From: Sinonovacula constricta
Lineage: Eukaryota; Mollusca; Bivalvia; Cardiida; Solecurtidae
Direction of reading: 5' to 3'
Assembly (NCBI GenBank): GCA_007844125.1
Contig: CM017568.1
Location: 3,658,382-3,722,381, forward strand
Length of the DNA stretch: 64,000 bases
This document shows positions 23,342-45,552 of the stretch, one piece after another. The position numbers and the translations under genes were made by a program. Within the stretch, counting starts at the first letter, position 1, and the number at the start of each line of letters is the position of its first letter. Under the pieces are notes generated by a model. It ran no database searches, was not told the DNA's origin, and saw only the letters and a list, made by a program, of their open reading frames with translations.

Positions 23342-23645
23342 GTAGTAGTAGTAGTAGTAGGTAGTAGTAGTAGTAGTAGTAGTAGAGTAGTAGAGTAGTA
23401 GTAGTAGTAATAGTATAGTATAGTAGTATTATAGTCGTAGTAGTAGTAGTAAGTAATAGTAGTAGTATAGTCGTAGTCGTAGTCGTAGTAGTAGTAGTCG
23501 TCCTGTTCGTCCCGTTTTCCTCCTGCTGCTGCTACTCCTACTACTCCTCCTACCCCTCCTCCTCCTCCTCCTCCTCCTCCTCCTCCTCCTCCTCCTCCTC
23601 CTCCTCCTCCTCCTCATCCTACCTCCTCCTCCTCCTCCCTCCTCC
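23270..23645. repeat. Compound AGT / ATT / TCC triplet block
   Basis: About 375 bases of trinucleotide units that pass from AGT to ATT, back to AGT with TCG interruptions, then to about 25 TCC units; pyrimidine-rich DNA continues to about 23780. Confidence 0.95.
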
Positions 23646-24099
23646 TCCTACTCCTTATGCTTATTCTCTATTTTCCATTTTCCCCTTCCGCTTCTTCCCT
23701 CCCCCCCTCCTTCTCCTCCCTCTCCCCGTCCTCCTCCCTTCTCTCTGCCTTTCCTTTCTTCTTTTTCTGCCATTCTCTTACCCCTCCTTATTTTGGTTTA
23801 ATCATTGATTCCAAAAAGAAAAGAAACAATAAAAAGCCACCAATCAAACTTTATCCCCATAACTTCCATGATCGTCTTAAAACATTTTTTAACGACGACA
23901 AAAAACCAACAACTCTGTGATGTTATTGCAGTAGTCGTGACAAATTATTATATTTCGTGACACTGTCCGATCGTTTTGGACCAAGGGTGTTTACAGGACT
24001 ACTGTGCCCAACTTATCACCATCGATCATTGCCACAACACATAATACAGCTCGACTGGTCACCGAACAACCAGTCCTTTGATGATGCTGGGCCGACTTT

Positions 24100-24180
24100 T
24101 TTTTAAATAAATCGCAGCGACACAATTATGACCATTATATCAACGTCCAGCTATTATTGGTCGAGAAAGACCCCAGACAA
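24100..24180 (-). mobile_element. SINE family A tail at the edge of a satellite
   Basis: AAATAAATCGCAGCGACACA, then CGTCCAGCTATTATTGG and AAAGACCCCAGACAAATG, align with the tail of the minus-strand family A SINE at 58040-58120 (AAATACATCGCAGCAACCA, TTCCAGCTATTTTTGTGG, CCCAAACAAATGTCTAGG). The remainder of the SINE is replaced by the array. Confidence 0.7.
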
Positions 24181-25715
24181 ATGCCAACCGGCAAACCTCT
24201 AACACATGTCTGGATAGAACCACCGGCGTAACGCATATCAATTAGAAAACCTCTAACAAATGTCTGGGCAGAACCACCGGCGTATCACTCGTCAACTAGA
24301 AAACCTCTAACAAATGCCTGGGTAGAACCACCGGCGTATCGCTCGTCAACTAGAAAACCTCTAACAAATGTCTGGGCAGAACCACCGGCGTATCGCTCGT
24401 CAACTAGAAAACCTCTGATAAATGTCTTGGCAGAACCACCGGCGTATCGCTCGTCAACTAGAAAACCTCTAATAAATGCCTGGGTAGAACCACCGGCGTA
24501 TCGCTCGTCAACTAGAAAACCTCTAACAAATGTCTGGGCAGAACCACCGGCGTAACGCATATCAATTAGAAAACCTCTAATAAATGTCTTGGCAGAACCA
24601 CCGGCGTATCGCTCGTCAACTAGAAAACCTCTAACAAATGTCTGGGCAGAACCACCGGCGTAACGCATATCAATTAGAAAAACTCTAACAAATGTCTTGG
24701 CAGAACCACCGGCGTATCGCTCGTCAACTAGAAAACCTCTAACAAATGTCTGGGCAGAACCACCGGCGTAACGCATATCAATTAGAAAACCTCTAACAAA
24801 TATCTGGGCAGAACCACCGGCGTATCGCTCGTCAACTAGAAAACCTCTAACAAATGCCTGGGTAGAACCACCGGCGTATCGCTCGTCAACTAGAAAACCT
24901 CTAACAAATGTCTCGGCAGAACAACCGGCGTATCCCTCGTCAACTAGAAAACCTCTAATAAATGTCTTGGCAGAACCACCGGCGTATCGCTCGTCAACTA
25001 GAAAACCTCTAATAAATGCCTGGGTAGAACCACCGGCGTATCGCTCGTCAACTAGAAAACCTCTAACAAATGTCTGGGCAGAACCACTGGCGTATCGCTC
25101 GTCAACTAGAAAACCTCTAATAAATGTCTTGGCAGAACCACCGGCGTATCGCTCGTCAACTAGAAAACCTCTAATAAATGCCTGGGTAGAACCTCCGGCG
25201 TATCGCTCGTCAACTAGAAAACCTCTAATAAATGTCTGGGCAGAACCACCGGCGTATCGCTCGTCAACTAGAAAACCTCTAATAAATGTCTGGGCAGAAC
25301 CAACGGTGTACCGCTCGTCAACTAGAAAACCTCTAACAAATGTCTGGGCAGAACCACCGGCGTATCGCTCGTCAACTAGAAAACCTCTAATAAATGTCTG
25401 GGCAGAACCAAAGGTGCATCACTCGTCAACTAGAAAAGCTCTAATAAATGTCTGGGTAGAACCACCGACGTATCGCTTGTCAACCGGTGAACCTCTTATA
25501 AATGTCTGGGTAGAACCACTGGCGTATCGCTTGTCAACCGGGAAACCTCTAATAAATGTCTGGGTAGAATCACCGGCGTATCGCTTGTCAACCGGTGAAC
25601 CTCTTACAAATGTCTGGGTAGAACCACCGGCGTATCGCTTGTCAACCGGGAAACCTCTAATAAGTGTCTGGGTAGAACCACCGGCGTACAGCCAGTCAAT
25701 TAGGAGATCTGCCGA
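24178..25715. repeat. 54-bp satellite, about 28 copies, derived from a SINE A tail
   Basis: Unit of 54 bases carrying AACCTCTAACAAATGTCTGG and GCAGAACCACCGGCGTATCG. Main variants differ after GGCG (TATCGCTCGTCAACTAG versus TAACGCATATCAATTAG). At the right end (25480-25690) a two-unit alternation (CCGGTGAACC / CCGGGAAACC) forms a 108-base higher-order unit. Since 54 is a multiple of three, long open frames exist on both strands (18-residue repeats, plus 24967-25887 and minus 24285-24776); these are not taken as genes. Confidence 0.93.
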
Positions 25716-26239
25716 CATTTTCGACCCAACTGAGACCCGATCTAATCATGTGAGGGTAGGTGTGTTTTTAAAGAATGTCGTGTATTGTGTCTGTGTTTCT
25801 GTCTTCTGTCAGGACGAGCTGGGCCAAATAACATTCGATATGTTTATCAACAAGAACGGATCAGAACAAAACTGTATTTCCTATTAAGATGTGTACATCA
25901 AATTACATGCGCTTCGAAAAAATAGAATGTATACATATGAAATTATAACAGGAAGTTAAATAACTTGATAGAGTAAATTAACGAGTTGTCGAGCAATGTG
26001 AAAACTGACATCATTGTTATTAAGACAGACCTTAACTGTTAGAGTGCCGAACCCACAGTCTATAACCATTATAAGTTTGTGAGTCACTAGAGCCGGTCGG
26101 GATGTTGCAGGATAAACTCCCGACACAAACATACTTCTAGCTAGTTCAGAAACTATTTAACGCGGTTTATGATAAAATGGCTCTCTTTGTGTGGTGGCAA
26201 GTGTTATAACAGTGAGGGCAGTTATATATCTGCTTAGAA
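25716..26239. other. Intergenic, no feature recognised
   Basis: The open frame from the satellite runs on to 25887, but the non-repeat part shows no motif. Confidence 0.4.
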
Positions 26240-26660
26240 TGAAAATATCACCTCCTTCTTATCGTCCTCCACATCGGACTCCTCATACTCCTCGTCATCA
26301 TCTACATAATCATCGAACCCTCCTTCTCGTCGTCACCATCTCCCTTCTCCTCTCTCTCGTCGTCATCATCATATCCTTCTATTTCTCTTCTTCCTTATCA
26401 CCACCATTCTCATCATAATCGTACCCTCGATCTCTTTTTCTTATTGTTTTTCATTCTCCTTATCGTGTTCTTCCTCCTCCTCATCACCTTGATCATCATC
26501 ATCATCTTCCTCCATCTTTTTATCGTACCCTCCTTGCCCTCCTTTCCTCTTCCTCTTCTTTTTTCCTCATAATTGTCCTCCTACTGCTCTTGCTCTTGCT
26601 CCTCCTCCCCCACCTCCTTCTCCACCCCCCCCCCCGCCCCCCCCCCCCCCCACCCACCCT
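26240..26660. repeat. CTC/CAT-rich pyrimidine block ending in poly-C
   Basis: Degenerate TCC and CAT triplets, then C-runs at 26625-26635 and 26637-26651. Confidence 0.9.
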
Positions 26661-26795
26661 CTTGATCATCATAATCTCATTTTTAATAAACCCTAATTCT
26701 CACAAACGCCCGTAGACCGCATGACGCCCCTTGGTTTCGGCTATTTGTATGTTGATAGTTGGCGCAATGAAATGGGTCACGAGACCTTACTAAGA

Positions 26796-26827
26796 CCCAC
26801 GTGACCCGTCTTAACCCCACGTGACCC
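26796..26827. promoter_or_regulatory. Two CCCACGTGACCC E-boxes 20 bp apart
   Basis: Identical 12-base sites at 26796-26807 and 26816-26827, with related GGGTCACGAGACC at about 26774 and ACGTGGTCTCG at about 26850. This is the core bound by bHLH-zipper factors (MITF/TFE or USF type). No adjacent gene start was found. Confidence 0.4.
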
Positions 26828-27805
26828 TTGGTTGGTCAGTGGTCAACTAACGTGGTCTCGAGCTCCCATCAAAATACCATTAGACAGCTAGCGTTGGCTT
26901 TTGGACGATTTCGAGGCATCGCTTATTTGAATTTATTTTCCCCTTCAAAAGAATTTCGTCATTTGTCCACGCTATACATTGAACACTTTGATGACCAAGT
27001 ATAATAATCACTTCATTCTTTTTTCTCTCCCTTGATATGTTCCGGGATTGGGCATATTAGTGATATTTGACATCGTCAACAAATGCAAGATTGGCTTCTT
27101 TGAATAGTTTTAAACTCATTTATTTGAGTTATTGCAGAAAACATCGAACTTAACAGATGGCGTTGACCCATTCTATATTAATAGTAATATGAATAAAAAT
27201 TCTTGGTCAATTATGTCTATGCGATCATAGTAACATGCATTCTTGACAACTTTATTACTATTCTGACCGTAGCTAACCTGACAGTCAGCTGTTGATGTAT
27301 ATCACGAACTGCCCAAAACAACTCATTTTGTCCAACCAGGAAGCGAAAATTTTACTTTTGCTCACAATTGAATGAAACTAAGTGCTTTATTAGACGTTCC
27401 ATTATCTAAGCTATAAGCGTTTCGGAATAGGAAAACAAACTATAAAAAGGCTATGCATATAATGTATATGGATAGATATGTGAACACGGGAATCGAATGC
27501 ATGTAATTTTTCGATTATTCAGGTAAGATAGTGGCTAAAGACCTTACACGGATAATGTGTTATCGCGCGGCATCATGCCAGGTGTTCACTGCAAGCTATA
27601 CATAGTGATGGCAGCACACTACTCGCTTCATGTGGAAACTGCCTCCAGATAACTGAAATGTCATCAGTGAAACGATTTACCAAAGAAACAAAGCAAACAA
27701 TAAACAAACTCCTATGTAAATTCATAACTAATATTTTCCGTTTTAACATTAAGGTAAAGCAAGTGTAATAGAAAATATATAGACAGTCAGCACAACGGAT
27801 TAGTT
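26828..27805. other. Intergenic, no feature recognised
   Basis: Unique AT-rich DNA without supported coding or RNA features. Confidence 0.35.
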
Positions 27806-28950
27806 GTATACTTTAATGTAGACGTGTATTCTAAATTTTGATAAATTTTCCATCCAGTTTTGAATTTATGAATAATTTTGTCTTCTAAAATTGGTATTTA
27901 AGGTGGTATTCGACAGTTTTCCTCTATCAAGTATATGTAACAATACGTCACCACTGCTTTGGAGAATGTAGCATACAGTCATACTTTAGTATAAGTAAAT
28001 ATGGTTTTGAACACTACCTTTTTTGTTAAACAGTACCAGTCGCTATTAAAAAAAAAAAACACTCTAAAAATTCATTTATTCTAAATCTTTAAATAATTAC
28101 GATAGTAATATCTGCTAAAAATAGATATCGACGTCAGAGCGGAATACCCGGACGACAATGTAACGTAATCTCAAAAGTAAGTTTTCACGTGGTTTTTTTA
28201 AGTATAAAATAGCTATCTCTTCAGCGTTGCTCAGATAGGAAATACCTTTTGCAATGAGAAGTGGATTTATGTTTCACTGTTCACACTGATCTAGGGCATC
28301 AATGAGCAGCATTTTGCAGGACCTTTGTAAGTAACAATGACTTATTTGGTTATTTGGGACAAAATATTTTGGTTCAAGCTGTCCGGATACCACTTTTGAA
28401 GGTGCATCTTCCTTAGATTTAAAAAAACTCCAAATATTATGTTGCATCCTCTTTTGGAGAAGTATTTTGCTATTGAGTATCATTTGGAAACAAGATATAA
28501 ACATAAGAAATCCTGTTACTTGACTGGTTTGACTCAAATTATCCCAAATATGTAATTGTTTACAAACACAACATGTTTAAAACTGATTTTCCCAAATTGT
28601 TTGCTTACTGTCTTTATTGCATAGGCACGAGGTTAATATCAGAGTTGTCCAAAATGCTCTATAAAGTATTTTGGTAGATGCAGCAAAATTAAAATACTTT
28701 CACCATATGGTTTTGATTTTTTTAGACTTTTAATATACCAGGTTACGAATTTATAGTCAAATTTAGCACAAACAATACAATCAAAAATCGTTTACAAAAA
28801 TAAAAATATATATACACGTGTCCTTTATCTGGTACAGTGACGCAGAAATAATTGTCAAAGTGTACAAGTAGATAGAAGACAAGATGACCATTCGTGACCA
28901 TACCGGGACTCGAACCATCAAGCCCCAGTTTTGAAGCGTTTAAACCCTAA
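27806..28950 (-). mobile_element. Dispersed repeat C, split by a nested MITE
   Basis: The flanks 27806-27899 and 28399-28950 together match 58296-58959: GTATACTTTAATGTAGACGT, CCATCCAGTTT, TTGCATCCTCTTTTGGAGAA, AATATACCAGGTTACGAATT, AGTCAAATTTAGCACA. The right end has a minus-strand B-box-like GGTTCGAGTCCCGG, suggesting a tRNA-derived element. The region between is a later insertion. Confidence 0.7.
27900..28398 (+). mobile_element. MITE, GGTGGTAT family, full copy
   Basis: About 500 bases with imperfect terminal inverted repeats: AAGGTGGTATTCGACAGTTT at the left, and AAAGTGGTATCCGGACAGCT as the reverse complement of the right end. Its absence from the otherwise matching repeat at 58296 shows it is an insertion. 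The target-site duplication is not clear. Confidence 0.75.
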
Positions 28951-30348
28951 ATATGCTCTATCTTAAAGCTAATGAGTTTGTGAAGCTGGGTTCCAATTCG
29001 TTTGTCAAAACAATTTTTGCTGCACATACTTGTATTAATGAGGGAAGTGATGATATTGACATTCCTCTTTCTTTGGTCAAGATACATTAATAGTTTATAT
29101 TCGCTGCAAATATTAAGTATGCTAGTATTCGATACATGTTTCGCGTATTACCTTTTTAAAGCTTGTTTATTTAATTTAAAGCGTAGCAATGCTTGTTATG
29201 ATGTGTCCTCGTGGCCGTTAATGGCTCGGGGGTGGGGGAGGGGGGATGGGGTGGTGGTGGTGGGGGGGGGGGGGGTATGGGCATGCTCACTCGGAAAATC
29301 GTGTGTTTCTATATCGCACGTAATGACTTTTGGAAATTTTTCGGTATCAATATATAACTAGATTTTATATTCAATATTATGTTACAGACACTTATATATA
29401 TCTATAACAGGAATCGTAGGTCTTCTTTATCACGATAGAGTTTTTTTTTATTTCCAGCGAAGAAGCTACTCAAACTCAAGCGGCCATGGATTGAAGTCCC
29501 GAAGTCAGAAGTTCTGATGCGAAACATAAGAGTATGCAAATGTCCTATACCAAATAAATGGAGCTACAGTAAAAGTTACTAAATCGATTTAGCAATTTTA
29601 CAGGGTACTAGTTGTAATCTTACACCTAACCCCTACTAGGATAAAAGTGTGGGTATTTTTTCAGATGTTTAAGCTTTTTAATCTCTGTATGTTTTTATTC
29701 TTTCTTAACAATGTGCACGCAGCTGCGTTTTCTGCTACGCGTCTGCAGAACAATGTGAAATTGTCTGTGGTTTTTCAATAATACTAAAAACTAATTCGTA
29801 GTTAAAATTCAGTTACTTTAATATAAAAAAGAAAGAAAGATGTAATAAAGGCAAAAAAATAAATAAATGTTTTGTAGGATTCTAACCCCAGACTTCTTGA
29901 CTTAAAAGCGCTTGTGTATTAAATGATACACGCTTGTATTGTGTATCCGCGACCGGCTTACCTATGTTATGATTTGGACAGTTTTCAACCGGCGTGTTTC
30001 AGTTTATTTGGAGTAAGAACGGACCAAATTAATGGACAATTGCTATTTTGTTGGTCTGTCTACTGAGCCATGAATTTTTGCTTCGAATCGTTTTATACAA
30101 ATTGCACTTTCTTTCCGGACATATTATGGCTTTATTAAAGCTGTTTCTTTAAACATAAGCTTCGCGCATATCTTATTGTCAATTGTTTATTCATGTCTTA
30201 ATAGAATTTCTATATAACCATAATATTATGTAATCGTAAATGGGGCGGAATTTAAAGTGGAAATTATAATAGATAAATAGAATAATTCAAAAAAAGATAA
30301 ACCGTTATAAATAGATACATGAAAAAACAAACATTTAATGATCATTAT
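28951..30348. other. Intergenic, G-rich tract, no gene supported
   Basis: A 119-codon open frame at 29002-29361 is interrupted in sense by a G-rich low-complexity stretch (29226-29275) and shows no motif. Nothing else recognised. Confidence 0.4.
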
Positions 30349-30354
30349 TTTATT
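30349..30354 (-). terminator. Possible poly(A) signal of Dbx
   Basis: First AATAAA on the minus strand after the Dbx stop, giving a 3' untranslated region of about 690 bases. It lies within AT-rich DNA, so it is only a candidate. Confidence 0.35.
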
Positions 30355-30630
30355 GTCAAAGTGTTCATAACTTAGAGTATCTGAATCAACATAATACGAT
30401 TGCACATTTCAAAATAATATTATAAAGGACACGTCGCATAATTATATTTACAACCACTAAACAAACATATGGAAGAACAATACAGAAATGGAATACCGTC
30501 GTATATCGCAAGTCGCTTTTGAGCGACGAAAATAAACAAACCCAACACAATTTGCAAAATGTTATTAATTGGATTAAGCTGACGCCCAACGCACAGACAA
30601 TGTAACGTAAGTTGTAAACAGCTAATTAAC

Positions 30631-30712
30631 AGCAAATCAAAGGTCATTTCGTTTCTTCTTCCGGAAGTAGGCAAGCAAATCAAAGGTCATTTCGTTTCTT
30701 CTTCCGGAAGAA
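30631..30712. repeat. Tandem duplication of about 44 bp
   Basis: AGCAAATCAAAGGTCATTTC plus GTTTCTTCTTCCGGAAG occurs twice, in the probable Dbx 3' untranslated region. Confidence 0.85.
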
Positions 30713-31037
30713 GGTTAGAATTCATTATAAACATTCCGAAATCACTTGCACAAAAGTGTGTAAACATGTGCACGTTGCATTATCGAAGTAAGATTGTCAC
30801 TTGCTAATTTTGTACATGCGTATACATGTGCGTCAAAACACTAACTTTCGAATAAAAAAATGAATCGTGTATGTCAGACTCTTAACCATGACTGTCGAGC
30901 ACAAAGATGAAAAAAACTAGATCTATTAAAAGTACTTTAGGCCTCAAATATGTTCAGCTTATTTAAACGCGAGTTTTGGGGGGTATTTCAGGGTTAATAC
31001 ATCAGCAAGAGCGAATCGAATGTTCGAGTACTCGAAT

Positions 31038-42880
<11,843 letters not shown>

Positions 42881-43805
42881 TGTAACGGAACGCGACTATG
42901 GTCCAATAATAACAAGCACAAAGTTCCTTTTGAGATCACACTAAACTCATATTAAATAAATAAACCCTAATAAATATTAGAACACATTCCTCCTTTCAAC
43001 TAAAATTTTGTTTGCCAGTTCCAGTGAAGAAGAGTGAAATTGGCGTAGATAAAATCACTTTCTGCTAATTAGATCAATTCACTAATTACCAAAGTCCTAT
43101 AACAGTTGCTTAATAGCAGCTTATAAATATAGATAATTGTCGTTTTAAAAATCAAATGGAAACATTCCCGTTAACTTGATCTTTCGATGAAAATCTCAAT
43201 AATAAGTTGATGATCATTTTTCCATGGATATTATATTCATTTCGACAAATATTCAACAAAATAGGCTCAGCGGGGTGTCACCTGACGTGCGCTAGCCAAT
43301 GACAGGCTAAGCCGAGCGTGACGTGTTATTGTAACCGAAGTACGGACCGAGAGCTTCCACAAATGCGATCGTGGTATTGCGCCGACCGCCTTAAGAGGCG
43401 GAGCCAACCTCTAGTTGCTCGCCAAGGAACAAATACAAGAGGAGATGACAGTAATTTCAGTCTCACTTCACGCGAGAAGTATCAGAGCCAATCAGCGATC
43501 ACCGTTGCGGATTAACGGTTTCTCTACGGAGTGCTGGTGACATTCGAATTGACACAGTGAAAAGATTTCGCACCGTTTCCGAGTTGGTCCATTGTAAAGG
43601 TGTGACAGCGCCCCAGTGTGACGTGCCGCTGTGTTTAGGTGGTGTTAAAACGAACAGTCTCTCTAATAGCAGGTTTTGTGTGTCCGATATGCGACATGTT
43701 GATATTTTAATATCAATCCTATGTTGGTTAATGCTATATTTACGGAACTACTGTTTTTCTTTAAACAAACATTTCGCGATTGACACATTCCGCCCTACAC
43801 CGTAA
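42881..43805 (-). promoter_or_regulatory. Probable Dbx promoter and upstream region
   Basis: Minus-strand TATATTTATAAG at 43120-43131 is a TATA-like site 240 bases before the ATG. The DNA at about 43265-43620 is richer in CpG than its surroundings (GACGTG, GCGATCG, GCGCCGACCGCC), as near many developmental gene promoters. Plus-strand open frames here have no motif. Confidence 0.4.
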
Positions 43806-44420
<615 letters not shown>

Positions 44421-44884
44421 ACAAACCTCAAATAAAAATAAAATTGCAATTGAGCGAAGTAATATCAGAGACTAAATACATGCACGTGATCACATTTCAA
44501 CTATGTGCAGAATTCGTAATGATAAAATGCTGATTGATAATATAAAATATCATTCATAAAACAAAAAAAAAACAAAAGACAGAAAAAAGAAAAGAAAAAG
44601 AAATCTGTAAAACTGTACTGACATCAACCCTGCTATTATACCATCGTTAACAATGCCTCACATTAAGTGCTTATAAATAGAACAAGTTAAGTTTAAATTC
44701 TATTCAAGAAAAAACCGTCAATTCAAAATGAAATTATGTAGATATCTAACAAAAAATTTACTCTGGAATTCTAGGGACTCATCAAAAGCACAATGTTTGA
44801 ATAACATAACATTTATTGTTTTATATTCACGTTTTCAATAACAATATTATAATAATAACTGATAATCTAATATACTCAATGATC

Positions 44885-45140
44885 GGGGCGCAGTGTAGTG
44901 GCGTAGTGGTAGAGTCGACGATTTGTAACTCCTCTGACTGCTTAGCCTCTCATCGCGTGGGTTCGATTCCCGTTCGAGGCAATATACTTACGTGGGCAGG
45001 TCTTCCAGCTGACTTTTGGTGCGCCAGTGGTTCTACCTAGACATATGTTTAAGGCCTTCCTCCACCAAAATAGCTGGATAACGCTGTAATGATCATAATT
45101 GGTCGCTGCAATGTATCTCAAAAGCAAAACAAAACAAAAT
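44885..45140 (+). mobile_element. tRNA-derived SINE, family A, well-preserved copy
   Basis: A box TGGCGTAGTGG and B box GGTTCGATTCC at tRNA spacing, then a body (GACTTTTGGTGCGCCAGTGG, TTCTACCTAGACATATGTTT), tail motif CCTCCACCAAAATAGCTGG, GGTCGCTGCAATGTATCTC and an AAAACAAAACAAAA end. This is the reference for the other family A copies. Confidence 0.88.
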
Positions 45141-45326
45141 CTAATATTAATGACGACTATGGCGAAGATGCTGCAACTGCTACGGGTGCTGTTATTGCTG
45201 CTAATAACGACAAACACTACGACGATTATTATTGCAAAAGATTAAATTTTATGCGTTTCGCTAGTTATAGTGTGTGCAATACGGAAAATTTAGTTAAATA
45301 TGTCGATTAATGATGGTTAATAACTT

Positions 45327-45552
45327 TGTTGGCTGGGTTTATCGCCCCGCCAGCAGATCTTTTGTCCAGTCATATAGAGACGATGTTCACCTGAAAGAGA
45401 CATAATGCTGCCTTCATTGTGCATAGCATGCCGTGAGTTACTCTTGTATTTGCTTAGGGAGGTTAGCAATTACTATTTAACCATTTGTCATGGCACGAGT
45501 TCGAACCCGGGCCTCCCGTACCTGGGGCCGACGGTCTACCGATTGCGGTAAA
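45327..45552 (-). mobile_element. tRNA-derived SINE, family B, degenerate copy
   Basis: Minus-strand head with A-box remnant (ACCGCAATCGGTAGACCG), B box (GGTTCGAACTCG), the ATAATGCTGCCTTCATTGTG body block, and the family tail (GGGTTTATCGCCCCGCCAGC as seen on the plus strand). Confidence 0.75.

Noticed and set aside
24178..25715. CRISPR-like array
   Set aside because: There are no unique spacers; the units are contiguous 54-bp monomers and the DNA is plainly eukaryotic. The same applies to the arrays at 33318-34622 and 48240-50245.
28274..28537. 87-codon minus-strand open frame
   Set aside because: Lies across the end of the MITE and the repeat C body; no transposase motif.
29002..29361. 119-codon plus-strand open frame
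   Set aside because: Runs through a G-rich low-complexity tract and shows no family motif or splice support.
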